Positions 7,714 to 17,062 of a DNA stretch of 64,000 nt are shown here, in pieces. Below the pieces are notes generated by a model. That model was not told the origin of the DNA. It made no database searches and was given only the letters and a program-made list of their open reading frames with translations. This stretch comes from Micromonospora andamanensis (lineage in GTDB: Bacteria > Actinomycetota > Actinomycetes > Mycobacteriales > Micromonosporaceae). The position numbers were made by a program, and so were the translations under genes. Within the stretch, counting starts at the first letter, position 1. Every line of letters starts with the position of its first letter. The stretch lies in NCBI RefSeq assembly GCF_016863495.1, contig NZ_BOOZ01000019.1, forward strand, positions 1 through 64,000, given 5' to 3'.

Positions 7714-8265
7714 ATGGCCCGCACCACCCCGCAGACCCACGGCGAGATCCTGGCGGCAGCGGCGAGACGTTTCGCCGCCACCGGCTACCGGGGTACGTCG
7801 TTGCAGGACATCGCCACCGAGGTGGGCTGTTCCAAGGCTGCGGTGCTCTACCACTTCGCCAACAAGGAGGCCATCCTCACCGAGCTGATGGCACCCGCGA
7901 TCGAGGTGCTGCGCTCGCTCGACGAACGGATCGCCGAACAGCCCGGACCGGCCGCCGCGCAGCGGGTCGCCGCCGAGGGCTTCGTCGACCTGGCGGTCCG
8001 GTTCCGCAGTGAGATCGCTCTGCTCCGCGGCGAGTTCCCGGAGTTGCTGCAACAACCCGTCTTCGCCCACATCCAGCAGATCTCCGAACGACTCATCGAC
8101 GCCTTCGCCGGGCACTCCGCACGGGCCTCCGCCCGGATCACCGCGCTGGTGCTGCTCGCCGGCATCGCGGAGACCTGCGGCCAGTTCGCCGACGTGCCCG
8201 ATCAGGAGTTGAGCGACGCGTTGCTGGCCCTGCTGCTCCGGGCGCTCGAGCAGCCCGCGCACTGA
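7714..8265 (+). CDS. TetR/AcrR family transcriptional regulator
   Basis: This 183-residue repressor has an N-terminal helix-turn-helix at about residues 8-55 (ILAAAARRFAATGYRGTSLQ, then CSKAAVLYHFANKEAI). The rest is an all-alpha ligand domain with no recognisable ligand. Twin perfect palindromes end 14 bases before the start and are its likely target. An in-frame ATG at 7702 would add four residues; 7714 fits the family better, but neither has a strong binding site. The MMPL exporter starts 36 bases downstream on the same strand, so regulator and exporter probably share a transcript, with release by an exported compound as the usual model. Confidence 0.92.
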   Translation: MARTTPQTHGEILAAAARRFAATGYRGTSLQDIATEVGCSKAAVLYHFANKEAILTELMAPAIEVLRSLDERIAEQPGPAAAQRVAAEGFVDLAVRFRSEIALLRGEFPELLQQPVFAHIQQISERLIDAFAGHSARASARITALVLLAGIAETCGQFADVPDQELSDALLALLLRALEQPAH

Positions 8266-8301
8266 CCTGTTCCACAACCAACGACCGAGGGAAAGGACCT
8301 C

Positions 8302-10554
8302 ATGGCGACCCTGCTCTACCGGCTTGGCCGGGGCTCGATGCGTCGTCGGCGACTCGTCGCGGCGATCTGGCTCGTCGTACTCGTCGGGCTCGGCCTGGCA
8401 GCGGCGACCCTGCGCGGCCCGACGGCAAGCAACTTCACCATGCCCGGCACGGAATCGCAGCGTGCGCTCGACCTGCTCGACGAGCAGTTCCCGGCGGCTG
8501 CCGGCGCCACCGGCACCATCGCGGTCAAGGCACCGGCGCCGGGACAACTGGGCACGCCCGAGGGCCAGGCGGTGATCCAGTCGATCACCCAGGAGGCCAC
8601 CACGGTCCCCGGTGTGCTCGCCGCGATCGACCCGTTCCAGGTCGGCTCGGTCACGCCCGACGGCCAGTACGCGCTGATCCAGGTCCAGTTCAACGAGGGC
8701 GCCGACCAGGTGACCGACGAGCAGCGGGAGGCGTACGAGCGGCTGGGTGCCGAGGCCCAGGCCCAAGGTTGGCAGGTCGCGCCGGGCGGTGAGGTGCTCA
8801 ACACCGAGCCCGAGGTCGGCTCCACCGAGGCGATAGGCGTCGCGGTGGCCCTCATCGTTCTGGTGGTCACCTTCGGCTCGCTCGTGGCCGCGGGCATGAC
8901 GATGCTCAACGCGCTGATCGGCGTCGGCGTAGGCATGGCCGGTCTCTTCGCGCTCAGCGGCGTGATCGAGCTGACCAGCACCGCGCCCATCCTCGCGTTG
9001 ATGCTCGGTCTGGCCGTCGGCATCGACTACTCGCTCTTCATCACCTCGCGGTACCGACAGAACCTGCTCGACGGCATGCCGGCGGACGAGGCGATCGGCC
9101 GGGCGGTCGGTACCGCCGGCTCGGCGGTGACCTTCGCCGGAGCCACAGTCGTCATCGCCCTGGCCGGTCTCGCGGTGGTGAACATCCCGTTCCTGACCGT
9201 CATGGGTCTGGCCGCCGCCGGCACCGTCACCGTCGCGGTACTTGTGGCGATCACCCTCCAGCCGGCCCTGCTCGGCTTCGCCGGCCGCCGGGTCCTGCCC
9301 CGTCGGCTGCGCTCGTCGGTGCCGGTGGCCCTCACCGCCGACGACCTCCCGGACGACGCTGCCCGGCGCAGCGACGTGACCACCCACCGGGCGGCGCCGG
9401 AGGCCGCCACCGTGGCCGGTGAGGACACCTCGGCGTTCGGTTTCCGCTGGGCCCGGCTGATCACCCGGTTCCGGATCCCGGTGATCCTCGTCGGGCTGCT
9501 CGGCCTGGGGCTGCTGGCGCTTCCGGCGCCGGACATGCGCCTGGCCCTGCCCGACGCCGGTACCGCCCCGGCCGGGTCCGCCGCCCGGGTCTCCAACGAC
9601 CTGATCACCGAGGGCTTCGGCCCCGGCTTCACCGGGCGGCTCGCGGTGGTGGTGGCCGGTGACGACGCCGCCGCCACCGCCGCGGCCGTTCCGCAGGTCA
9701 CGGCCCTGGTCCAGCGCACCGACAACGTGCTCGCGGTGGCCCCGCCGCAGCTCAGCCCGGACGGTCGGACGGCGTTGCTCGGGGTGATCCCGCAGACCGG
9801 CCCGACCGACCCGGCCACCGAGACGATGGTGCACGACATCCGCGCCGCCGTCGGTGGCATCCAGGGCGCAGACGTGCTGTTCACCGGGGTGACGGCGATC
9901 GGCATCGACATCTCGGAGAAGCTCTCCGACGCATTGCCGATCTACCTGGCGCTGGTGGTCGGCCTGTCGATCCTGCTGCTGATGCTTGTGTTCCGCTCGG
10001 TGCTGGTGCCGGTGAAGGCGGCCCTGGGCTTCCTGCTCACCGTCGCTGCCACGTTCGGCATCACTGTCGCGGTCTTCCAGCAGGGGCACCTCGCCGACCT
10101 GGTCGGCCTGGACACTCCTGGCCCACTGATCAGCTTCCTGCCGATCCTGCTGATCGGCATCCTGTTCGGGCTGGCCATGGACTACGAGGTGTTCCTGGTC
10201 TCCCGGATGCGGGAGGACTTCGTCCACGGTGACACCGCCCAGCAGGCCACCATCAACGGGATGGGGCACGGGGCACGCGTGGTCACCGCCGCCGCCCTGA
10301 TCATGACCTCGGTCTTCGGCGGCTTCATCTTCCTCGACGACCCGGTGATCAAGTCGATGGGCTTCGCGCTCGCCATCGGTGTGGCCATCGACGCCTTCGT
10401 CGTCCGGATGACGATCGTGCCGGCGGTGATGTCGCTGCTCGGCAAGGTGGCGTGGTGGCTGCCCCGCTGGCTGGACCGGGCGCTGCCGAACGTCGACATC
10501 GAGGGCGAGAAGCTCCGCGCCAAGCTCGACGACAAGGTCGGTGCCGGCGCCTGA
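8302..10554 (+). CDS. MMPL family RND-type transporter
   Basis: This 750-residue inner-membrane exporter has two halves, each with one leading helix, an extracytoplasmic domain and five further helices. The proton-relay motifs stand out: VGIDYSLFITSRYR near residue 235 and GLAMDYEVFLVSRMRED near 625. MMPL proteins export lipids, siderophores or hydrophobic drugs by proton antiport. No polyketide or lipid synthase lies nearby to name a substrate, so a drug or lipid efflux role under the upstream TetR regulator is inferred. GGGAAAGG lies eight bases before the ATG. Length is usual for the actinobacterial two-domain type. Confidence 0.93.
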   Translation: MATLLYRLGRGSMRRRRLVAAIWLVVLVGLGLAAATLRGPTASNFTMPGTESQRALDLLDEQFPAAAGATGTIAVKAPAPGQLGTPEGQAVIQSITQEATTVPGVLAAIDPFQVGSVTPDGQYALIQVQFNEGADQVTDEQREAYERLGAEAQAQGWQVAPGGEVLNTEPEVGSTEAIGVAVALIVLVVTFGSLVAAGMTMLNALIGVGVGMAGLFALSGVIELTSTAPILALMLGLAVGIDYSLFITSRYRQNLLDGMPADEAIGRAVGTAGSAVTFAGATVVIALAGLAVVNIPFLTVMGLAAAGTVTVAVLVAITLQPALLGFAGRRVLPRRLRSSVPVALTADDLPDDAARRSDVTTHRAAPEAATVAGEDTSAFGFRWARLITRFRIPVILVGLLGLGLLALPAPDMRLALPDAGTAPAGSAARVSNDLITEGFGPGFTGRLAVVVAGDDAAATAAAVPQVTALVQRTDNVLAVAPPQLSPDGRTALLGVIPQTGPTDPATETMVHDIRAAVGGIQGADVLFTGVTAIGIDISEKLSDALPIYLALVVGLSILLLMLVFRSVLVPVKAALGFLLTVAATFGITVAVFQQGHLADLVGLDTPGPLISFLPILLIGILFGLAMDYEVFLVSRMREDFVHGDTAQQATINGMGHGARVVTAAALIMTSVFGGFIFLDDPVIKSMGFALAIGVAIDAFVVRMTIVPAVMSLLGKVAWWLPRWLDRALPNVDIEGEKLRAKLDDKVGAGA

Positions 10555-10579
10555 CCCGCACCACGACACGGCTCTTCAC

Positions 10580-10605
10580 CCGACACGGATGGAGGGCCGT
10601 GTCGG
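10580..10605. terminator. Bidirectional terminator between convergent genes
   Basis: CCGACACGG at 10580-10588 pairs with CCGTGTCGG at 10597-10605 around an 8-base loop. It sits between the stops of the exporter and the convergent esterase-like gene. Confidence 0.6.
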
Positions 10606-10613
10606 CACCCGGC

Positions 10614-11870
10614 TCAGACGCCGGCCGGGTAGGTCTCCATCTCGCCCGGGGTGGCCAGCGCGGGCAGCGGATGCAACGCGGTGGTCTCGTCGCACCAGAT
10701 GAAGGCGTCGTAGCGGTCCCCCAGCCGCGTCGGCACGTAGTTGCCCCACGACTCGAACGACGGGTCGTACACCACCCCGATCGCCCGATGATCGAGCGTG
10801 TCGGTGACCCAGCCCGGCTGGTCCGGCCCGCCGAAGACCAGCACCGCCCGCTCCGGCATCAGCTCGTGCAGTCGATGCTCCAGCGAGCCGGGCCGGGCGG
10901 GTGGCACCACCATCGCCTCTGCCGGCGAACCCCACCGTGGGGCGGCGATCACCGTGCCCCGCCAACTACCGAAGCCGATCAACGCCACCTGGTCGGCACC
11001 ATGGCGTTCCCGGGCCAACTGGCCGATGTTCACCATCCCGTCGGCGGCCATGTCGGTCGCCCGCGCGTCACCGACGTGCGTGTTGTGCGCCCACACCACG
11101 CCCCGGGCACCCGGCCCGTAACGGTCGAGCAGCCGGTCCAGGGTGTCGGTCATGTGGGTGTCCCGGACGTTCCACGACCCGGGTCCACCGGCGACCATCT
11201 CCCGGTAGTAGCGCTCGGCACCGGCCACCACCTCCGCGTTCTGCCAGGTGGAAAAGGCGCCCGGCCCGTCGGTGGCGGCGTGTTCGCGGGTACGCGCCAG
11301 CAGCCGGATCACCTCCTGCTCACATCGGGCGGAGACGAACCGGCTCGCCGCGCCGTACTCCTCGACCCGCTTGCCGTACGGCTCGAAGCACCGGTAGGCG
11401 TCCTGGGCCAGCTCCAGCGACGCCGGTTCCTCCTCGCCGAGATAGTCGAAGATCGCCTGCATCGACTCCCAGAGGCTGTACACGTCGAGGCCGTGGAAGC
11501 CGACCCGGGCCGCCTCCGTCCGATCCATGTTCCAGGCCCGCAGCCAACGACAGAAGCGGGCCACCTCGGCATTCGCCCACATCCACGTCGGCCACCGTTC
11601 GAAGCCCTCAAGTGCGCTCTGCGGCTCGGCCGCCGCGCCCGGGGCACCGGTCACCGAACGGTGCACCCGGTCGCAGTCCGGCCAGTCACCCTCGACAGCC
11701 ACGAAGGAGAAGCCGCACTCGGCGACCAGCCGCCGGGTCAGCTGCTCCCGGATCCGGTAGTAGTCGTAGCTGCCGTGCGTCGCCTCCCCGATCATCACCA
11801 CCCGGGCGTCCCGGACGCGCTCCAGCAACGGATCGAGGTCGCTCGGCGCGCCGAGCCGCTGTACCAGCAT
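10614..11870 (-). CDS. Erythromycin esterase family protein
   Basis: This 418-residue protein belongs to the EreA/succinoglycan-biosynthesis esterase family. Family signatures are MIGEATHGSYDYY near residue 28 (the catalytic-base His region), FVAVEGDWPDC near 60, and VVWAHNTHVGDAR near 265. Ere enzymes hydrolyse the macrolide lactone, but most homologues in soil actinobacteria have unproven substrates. No macrolide cluster is present here, so calling it a resistance gene would go too far. No signal peptide is visible, so it is likely cytoplasmic. The ATG at 11870 has only a weak purine-rich binding site. Confidence 0.9.
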   Translation of the reverse strand: MLVQRLGAPSDLDPLLERVRDARVVMIGEATHGSYDYYRIREQLTRRLVAECGFSFVAVEGDWPDCDRVHRSVTGAPGAAAEPQSALEGFERWPTWMWANAEVARFCRWLRAWNMDRTEAARVGFHGLDVYSLWESMQAIFDYLGEEEPASLELAQDAYRCFEPYGKRVEEYGAASRFVSARCEQEVIRLLARTREHAATDGPGAFSTWQNAEVVAGAERYYREMVAGGPGSWNVRDTHMTDTLDRLLDRYGPGARGVVWAHNTHVGDARATDMAADGMVNIGQLARERHGADQVALIGFGSWRGTVIAAPRWGSPAEAMVVPPARPGSLEHRLHELMPERAVLVFGGPDQPGWVTDTLDHRAIGVVYDPSFESWGNYVPTRLGDRYDAFIWCDETTALHPLPALATPGEMETYPAGV

Positions 11871-11956
11871 GCCTGCGGCTACCCGGCACCCCGACGAGCA
11901 AACGCGGGGGTCCGTCGGGGGTGTGCCGGGGCACTTGCGCGGGTAGATCGGACAGC

Positions 11957-12148
11957 ATGACCGACAGCGGTGCCGCCCTGCCCGAGTACCTCGCGGGGCT
12001 GGACTTTCCCGTCTCCCGCGAGGATCTGGTCCGGTGGTGCCAGGAGAACGGCGCGAGCACCGAGCAGTTGCAGGCCGTACGGGCGCTGCCGGTGGAGCAG
12101 TTCAGCTCCCCCATGGAACTGACCGAGGCGCTGCGCACGCTCCCCTGA
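11957..12148 (+). CDS. DUF2795 family small protein
   Basis: This 63-residue protein has the DUF2795 pattern: YLAGLDFPVSREDLVRWCQE, then ASTEQLQAVRALPVEQFSSP. DUF2795 proteins are small helical actinobacterial proteins of unknown function. It is divergent from the esterase-like gene, 86 bases away, and stands alone. Some GGAC-type purines but no strong binding site precede the ATG. I am confident it is a gene and cannot assign a role. Confidence 0.8.
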   Translation: MTDSGAALPEYLAGLDFPVSREDLVRWCQENGASTEQLQAVRALPVEQFSSPMELTEALRTLP

Positions 12149-12393
12149 GCCGCTCAGCGGGCGGGCGGCGTCGACGAACCGCGCGACAGCGATCGGGTCG
12201 GTGAGGAAGACGTACGCGTGAGCGGCGTCAGTCGCGAATCGCGCCGGCCAGGGCCGGACGCCGAACGCGCGGACGGGCCACCAGCAACGGCCCGAACGCG
12301 GCAGGCGTGCCGACCGCGTTGATCAGGGCACAAACGCACATGCCGGCGACGCTACCGACCCGCCCGGCGGGCGGCCACCGGTTTATGCCCTGT

Positions 12394-13296
12394 CTAGGCC
12401 GGTACGTCGATGACGGTGCGCTGCGCACGGGCGGTCTCGGCGGCGGCGAGGACCGTCACCACCTCGCGGCCGAAGCGCACGTCGCAGCGGTGATCGCGGG
12501 TGCCGGCATCGATCTCGGCCAACAGCTGGTCGATGGCCACCCCGAAGGCTGTCGCCGAGCTCGCGCCGCCGTCCGGAAGTCGCTCGATGCCGTTCTCGCC
12601 GTAGAGGACGAACTCGGCGGCGACCGAGCGGGGCGGCGCGTCCAGGGTCAGCGACACCGTGCTTGTGGCTCCCTCGGCGTGGCTGAGCAGCAGGTGCACC
12701 AGGCCGCCGGGGCCGTCGCTGGCGGACACCCGGGTGACCCGGCCGAGCACCGGCAGCAGGACGGCCAGGGCGTGCGGGCCGATGTCCCACAGCGCGCCGT
12801 GCTCCCGGCGCCACGGCGACTGGCCGTACGGGCTGCCGGGCTGGAAGATCGAGGCGAACCGGATCACGTTGGCGGTGTGCCAGCCCCCGGCAGCGGCGGT
12901 CGCGGCGATGAAGCCGGCGACGTTCGGTTGGTAACGAGCGGTGAAGAAGACCACCGAGGCCACCCCCGAGCCGCCGGCCGCCTCGACCACCCGGTCGGCG
13001 TCGGCCACGCTCAACGCCAGCGGCTTGTCCAGCAGCAGGTGCCGACCGGCGGTGGCGGCCCGGACGGCGATGTCCGCCTGGACGTCGGGCGGAAGCGCCA
13101 CAGCCACCGCGTCGCACGCCTCGACAAGCGTGTCGACGTCGTCGAACGCCGGCACCCCGAAGCGGGTGGCCAGCGCGGCGGCTTTGTCGGGATCGCGCCC
13201 CCAGACCCCGATCAGATCCGCTCTCGGGTGCGCCTCGAGCGCCGCCGCATGCGTCTCCGCCGCCCAGTGCCCGGTGCCGAACAACCCGAACCGCAT
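12394..13296 (-). CDS. Gfo/Idh/MocA family oxidoreductase
   Basis: This 300-residue NAD(P)-dependent oxidoreductase has an N-terminal Rossmann fold (MRFGLFGTGHWAAETHAAAL) with GxGxxA-type nucleotide binding, and EKP-like DKPLALSVADADRVV near residue 95. In the C-terminal half WDIGPHAL carries the conserved D-x2-x-H of the family's substrate site. Substrates are usually sugars, inositols or their derivatives and cannot be predicted here. The ATG at 13296 has GGAGGT eight bases upstream; a longer frame to 13332 lacks one. It is isolated from other sugar-metabolism genes. Confidence 0.9.
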   Translation of the reverse strand: MRFGLFGTGHWAAETHAAALEAHPRADLIGVWGRDPDKAAALATRFGVPAFDDVDTLVEACDAVAVALPPDVQADIAVRAATAGRHLLLDKPLALSVADADRVVEAAGGSGVASVVFFTARYQPNVAGFIAATAAAGGWHTANVIRFASIFQPGSPYGQSPWRREHGALWDIGPHALAVLLPVLGRVTRVSASDGPGGLVHLLLSHAEGATSTVSLTLDAPPRSVAAEFVLYGENGIERLPDGGASSATAFGVAIDQLLAEIDAGTRDHRCDVRFGREVVTVLAAAETARAQRTVIDVPA

Positions 13297-13443
13297 CCCG
13301 TACCTCCGCGTCCTCGCCTGGCCACGGCGCACCCGCCCCGGCGTCTCATCAGACCATGCCCGCGACGCCCGCTACGCACCCTCCCGAACCGGCCCGCGCC
13401 ACCGGCGACCCGACGGCCACGCCAGCCCTGTCGCCGGTCGCTC

Positions 13444-13465
13444 TTACTACGGGGGTTAGTAGAGT
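13444..13465 (+). promoter_or_regulatory. Inverted repeat TACTA-N7-TAGTA upstream of the membrane-protein pair
   Basis: TACTA at 13445-13449 and TAGTA at 13457-13461 form an inverted repeat in an otherwise GC-rich stretch. TAGAGT at 13460-13465 could serve as a -10 element for the gene at 13501. The half-sites resemble BlaI/CopY-type operators (TACTAC/GTAGTA), but only loosely. Confidence 0.35.
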
Positions 13466-13500
13466 GGGCCGGTGATCGGATCAAGCACCGGACGAACCAG

Positions 13501-13899
13501 GTGACCGCCGCCGCGACCACCACCGGGTCGCCGGCCGACGGGGCGCTGGCGGTCGCCGCCATCGTGCTGTCGCTACTGGTCGCCGGCTGGGCGCTGGTGG
13601 CCGCGCTGCGCCACCGGCCGCCGGACCGGTTGCAGTTGATCGGGCTGGCCGTGCTGGAGTTGCTGCTGCTCGGGCTGGTGCTGGTGACCGCCGTGGCGCT
13701 GGCTGGCGGCGAGCGCCCGGGCGAGCCGGGATCGTTCTTCGGCTACCTGGTCACGCTCGTCTGTCTGCCGCCGCTGGCGGCGGTGCTGGCCCGGATGGAA
13801 CCGACCCGCTGGGGGTCGGCGATCGTGTGCGCGGTGTGCCTGGTGACGCCTGTGGTCGTGGTCCGGCTCCAGCAGACCTGGGAGGTGCTCGGTGGCTGA
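13501..13899 (+). CDS. Small integral membrane protein
   Basis: This protein of about 132 residues is not one I recognise. It has four hydrophobic segments near residues 14-34, 43-63, 78-93 and 102-120, joined by short charged loops. GTG at 13501 is the first start after the preceding palindrome and gives a sensible N-terminus, although the binding site is weak; the open frame extends far upstream without support. It overlaps the next membrane-protein gene by eight bases, so the two are translated together and probably act together. Confidence 0.65.
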   Translation: MTAAATTTGSPADGALAVAAIVLSLLVAGWALVAALRHRPPDRLQLIGLAVLELLLLGLVLVTAVALAGGERPGEPGSFFGYLVTLVCLPPLAAVLARMEPTRWGSAIVCAVCLVTPVVVVRLQQTWEVLGG

Positions 13900-14320
13900 G
13901 CCGCGCTCCGTGCGACCTCGGACCAACGCCGGCCCGGGGCGGCTGCTGATCGCGGTCTACCTGCTCTTCGCCATCGCCGCGAGCAGTCGTGCCGCCCTCC
14001 AGATCGCCACCAGGTTCGACGAGGCACCGTTGGCGTACCTGCTCTCCGCGCTCGCCGCGGTGGTCTACATCGTGGCCGCGGTCGGTCTGGCACGGGCCGG
14101 TCACGCGGGTCGCCGTGTCGCCCTGGCCTGCTGCACGCTGGAACTCGTCGGTGTGCTCGGGGTCGGCGCGTTCAGCCTGGCCCGCCCGGATCTCTTCCCG
14201 GACGAGACGGTCTGGTCCGGTTTCGGCAGCGGCTACGGCTACATCCCGCTGGTGCTGCCGGTCCTCGGCCTCGCCTGGCTCCGGCACACCCGCCGACAGA
14301 TGGCAGGAGCCCCTTCCTGA
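13892..14320 (+). CDS. Small integral membrane protein, second of a coupled pair
   Basis: This 142-residue protein has four predicted membrane helices (near residues 18-38, 48-68, 75-95 and 108-128). Its signature segment is DLFPDETVWSGFGSGYGYIP. It resembles uncharacterised actinobacterial membrane proteins with no assigned role. The GTG start lies inside the end of the previous gene and is preceded by GGGAGGTGC. A 12-base-pair hairpin begins within its last codons and ends the transcript. Confidence 0.75.
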   Translation: MAEPRSVRPRTNAGPGRLLIAVYLLFAIAASSRAALQIATRFDEAPLAYLLSALAAVVYIVAAVGLARAGHAGRRVALACCTLELVGVLGVGAFSLARPDLFPDETVWSGFGSGYGYIPLVLPVLGLAWLRHTRRQMAGAPS

Positions 14321-14343
14321 CACCCGGTGCGCAGGAAGGGGCT
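14308..14343. terminator. Bidirectional terminator
   Basis: AGCCCCTTCCTG at 14308-14319 pairs with CAGGAAGGGGCT at 14332-14343 around a 12-base loop. It overlaps the stop codon of the plus-strand gene and lies 17 bases past the stop of the convergent FabG-like gene. Confidence 0.75.
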
Positions 14344-14359
14344 CACGTGACGGAGCCGG

Positions 14360-15118
14360 TCAGTCCCGAGGCCCGCCGGCGACGTAGACGACCTGGCCGG
14401 ACACGAACGAGGCCCCTTCGCTGACCAGGAACGAGATGGTGTGCGCCACGTCCTCGGGCCGGCCCACCCGACGGACCGGGATCTCCGCCTCGGCGTGCTT
14501 CTGCATCGCCTCGAAGTCCACCTTCATCCGGGCGGCGGTGGCGGCCGTCATGTCGGTGACGATGAACCCGGGCGCTACCGCGTTGACGGTCACCCCGAAC
14601 GGGCCGAGTTCGATGGCCAGGGTCTTGGTGAAGCCCTGCATGCCGGCCTTGGCCGCGGCGTAGTTGGCCTGGCCCCGGTTGCCCAGTGCGGAGGTGCTGG
14701 AGAGGTTGACGATGCGGCCCCAACGGGCCTCGACCATGTGCTTCTGCGCGGCCTGACTGAACAGGAACGCCCCGCGCAGGTGTACGCCCAGGACCGTGTC
14801 CCAGTCGGCGTCGGTCATCTTGAACAGCAGGTTGTCGCGGAGCACACCGGCGTTGTTGACAAGCACCGTCGGCGCGCCGAGTTCGGCTGTCACCCGGTCC
14901 ACGGCGGCCTCCACCTGGGCCCGTTCCGCCACGTCCGCGCCGACGCCGAGCGCCCGACCACCGGCCGCCACGATCGCGTCCACGGTCTCCTTGGTCGCCG
15001 ACTCCTCGATGTCGACCACGGCGACGGCCAGGCCGTCGGCGGCCAACCGCCTGGCGGTGGCCGCGCCGATTCCCCGTGCCGCCCCGGTCACGATGGCGAC
15101 CCGCTGACCCTCCGACAT
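14360..15118 (-). CDS. FabG-like short-chain dehydrogenase/reductase
   Basis: This 252-residue classical SDR has TGAARGIGAATA for cofactor binding, VNNAGVL, the catalytic Ser in NLSSTSALG, and the Tyr-Lys pair in YAAAKAGMQG. Overall it is closest in appearance to 3-oxoacyl-ACP reductases. A role in fatty-acid or acetoacetyl-CoA reduction is plausible, but the isolated position gives no pathway. The cofactor-binding loop after beta-2 reads VDIEES, with an Asp that usually favours NAD(H). GGGAGGT precedes the ATG at good spacing. Confidence 0.9.
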   Translation of the reverse strand: MSEGQRVAIVTGAARGIGAATARRLAADGLAVAVVDIEESATKETVDAIVAAGGRALGVGADVAERAQVEAAVDRVTAELGAPTVLVNNAGVLRDNLLFKMTDADWDTVLGVHLRGAFLFSQAAQKHMVEARWGRIVNLSSTSALGNRGQANYAAAKAGMQGFTKTLAIELGPFGVTVNAVAPGFIVTDMTAATAARMKVDFEAMQKHAEAEIPVRRVGRPEDVAHTISFLVSEGASFVSGQVVYVAGGPRD

Positions 15119-15302
15119 ACCTACCTCCCGGTAACTTGGCTCGACGGCAGGAGCCTAACCCACCCCGGGTCCACGTGGTCCCCGTCGATCCCGGCCTCCG
15201 GGCCGGGCACACCCCGCCCGGAAGCCCCGCGCCCCGCCCCGAGGTCACCGGCCCGACCCGGAGGTCACCTGCCCACGGGCGGGCCGGCACCGGCGTCCCT
15301 GC

Positions 15303-16955
15303 TCAGGACGACCAGGATCGACAGAGTCGGATCCAGCGGTAGCCGTGACCCGACAGGTGCAGCTTGTCGAGCTTGCCCACCTCGTCGTAGTTGCGATCGG
15401 CGAGCACGTCCATGGGCAGGTCCGCCTCGGCTTGCAGCAGGCTGAGGTCGACCTCGACGTCGGCGGTACCGAGGTTGTGCAGGAAGACCATGCTCCCCGT
15501 CGGGCCGTCGGCCCGGTGCGCCAGCACCCCCGGCGGCATCGGCACATCGATGTGCTTCGTGGAGCCGAAGCCGATCTCCGGGGCCTCCCGCAGCGTACGG
15601 ATCATCCGCTCGAACCAGGCCAGCAGCGAGGTGCGGTCCCGACGCTGGAGGGTGACATTCACCTTCTCGTACCCGAAGTCGCCCTTGTCGATGACCGGGC
15701 GGACCAGCTTCTCCGGCTCCGCTGTGGAGAAGCCCGCGTTCGGTTGGCTCGACCACTGCATCGGGGTACGGATCGCCTCCCGCCCGTCCAGTGACAGGTC
15801 CTCACCCATGCCGATCTCCTCGCCGTAACGCAGCACCGGCGTGCCGCGCAGCGAGAACTGCAGGGAGTACGCCAACTCGACGCGCCGGCGGTCGTTGCCC
15901 AGCATCGGTGCCAACCGGCGACGGATGCCCCGGTCGTAGATGCGCATGCGTTCCTCGGGACCGAACTGCTCGTACACCTCGTTGCGCTGTTCGGCGGTGA
16001 GCCGGGACAGGTCGATCTCGTCGTGGTTGCGCAGGAACGTCGCCCACTGCCCGCCTTCGGGCAGCGCCGGGGTGTCCCGTAGCGCCTCGATCACCGGTTC
16101 CGGGTCCTGCCGGGCGAGAGCCAGCATCAGCCGCCCGTTCAACATGAAGTCGAAGAGCATGTGCACCCGGTTCGCCGAACCCCCGCTGTCGCCGAAGAAG
16201 GCGGGGAGGTTGTCCGGCTCGACGTTCGCCTCGGCCAGCAGGACCGCGTCCCCGCGCCGCCACTGCACGTGCTGGCGCAGTTCGGTGAGGAATTCGAAGT
16301 CCAGTTCCGGGTTCGGGTCGCCCGGCTCGGTGCGCTCGATGATGAACGGCACCGCGTCCATCCGGAAGCCGGCGACACCGAGTTGGATCCAGAACGACAT
16401 GATCTTCTTGATCTCGGCGCGTACCGCCGGGTTCGTGGTGTTGAGGTCGGGCTGGAACTTGTAGAACCGGTGGTAGTACCAGGCTTTCGCGGTCCGGTCG
16501 TAGGTCCAGGTCTCGTGCTGCTCGCCCGGGAAGACCATGCCCTGGTGCCGGTCGGCCGGCTCCTGGTCGGACCAGACGTACCAGTCGCGGTACGGCGAGT
16601 CCGGCGAGGAGCGCGCGGACTGGAACCACGGGTGCTGGTCGGAGGTGTGGTTCACCACCAGGTCGATGATCACGCGGATGCCCCGGTTGCTGGCCTGGTG
16701 CAGCAACTCGGCGAAGTCGCCAAGGGTGCCGAACCGTGGATCGACGTTGTAGAAGTCGGTCACGTCGTAGCCGTCGTCGTCATTCGGCGACGGATGGATG
16801 GGGTGCAGCCAGAGGCAGGTCACCCCGAGCCGGGCGAGGTAGTCCAGCCGGCCGATCAGACCCCGGATGTCACCTACCCCGTCACCGTCGGAGTCCGCGA
16901 ACGTGTCGATGTCGAGGCAGTACACGACCGCCTCCGAGTACCACCTGTCAGACAT
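15303..16955 (-). CDS. Trehalose synthase-like GH13 alpha-amylase family protein
   Basis: This 550-residue GH13 enzyme has the (beta/alpha)8 barrel with VVNHTSDQHPW (region I), GFRMDAVPF with the nucleophile Asp (region II), LLAEANV with the acid/base Glu (region III) and FLRNHDEIDL with the third Asp (region IV). The opening WYSEAVVYCLDIDTFADSDG matches TreS, which interconverts maltose and trehalose. However, no maltokinase or glgE is adjacent, so a related maltose- or sucrose-active enzyme remains possible. There is no signal peptide. ATG at 16955 is chosen; the frame runs further up to 17183 without homology. It diverges from the DUF1349 gene. Confidence 0.88.
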   Translation of the reverse strand: MSDRWYSEAVVYCLDIDTFADSDGDGVGDIRGLIGRLDYLARLGVTCLWLHPIHPSPNDDDGYDVTDFYNVDPRFGTLGDFAELLHQASNRGIRVIIDLVVNHTSDQHPWFQSARSSPDSPYRDWYVWSDQEPADRHQGMVFPGEQHETWTYDRTAKAWYYHRFYKFQPDLNTTNPAVRAEIKKIMSFWIQLGVAGFRMDAVPFIIERTEPGDPNPELDFEFLTELRQHVQWRRGDAVLLAEANVEPDNLPAFFGDSGGSANRVHMLFDFMLNGRLMLALARQDPEPVIEALRDTPALPEGGQWATFLRNHDEIDLSRLTAEQRNEVYEQFGPEERMRIYDRGIRRRLAPMLGNDRRRVELAYSLQFSLRGTPVLRYGEEIGMGEDLSLDGREAIRTPMQWSSQPNAGFSTAEPEKLVRPVIDKGDFGYEKVNVTLQRRDRTSLLAWFERMIRTLREAPEIGFGSTKHIDVPMPPGVLAHRADGPTGSMVFLHNLGTADVEVDLSLLQAEADLPMDVLADRNYDEVGKLDKLHLSGHGYRWIRLCRSWSS

Positions 16956-17062
16956 GCCCCCGAACCTTCTCCCGGCCGGCACCTCGGCAAACCCGCAGCG
17001 CGGTCCGGACCCCGGCACGGGCCGACCGGGGGGCTGACCCGGGCCCTGGGTACGGTGCCGGT

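Noticed and set aside
7696-10569. 957-residue minus-strand open frame
   Set aside because: It is the antisense shadow of the MMPL exporter and TetR genes; its composition (Arg, Gly, Asp, His rich, no domains) is typical of such shadows in high-GC DNA.
10614-11870. Macrolide resistance gene linked to a biosynthetic cluster
   Set aside because: The family call is sound, but no polyketide synthase or tailoring genes occur in the window, so a resistance or cluster role is not supported.
12149-12393. Short minus-strand frame at 12228-12428 with a hydrophobic stretch
   Set aside because: It begins inside or beside the oxidoreductase end, has no binding site and no recognisable family; possible remnant but not supportable.
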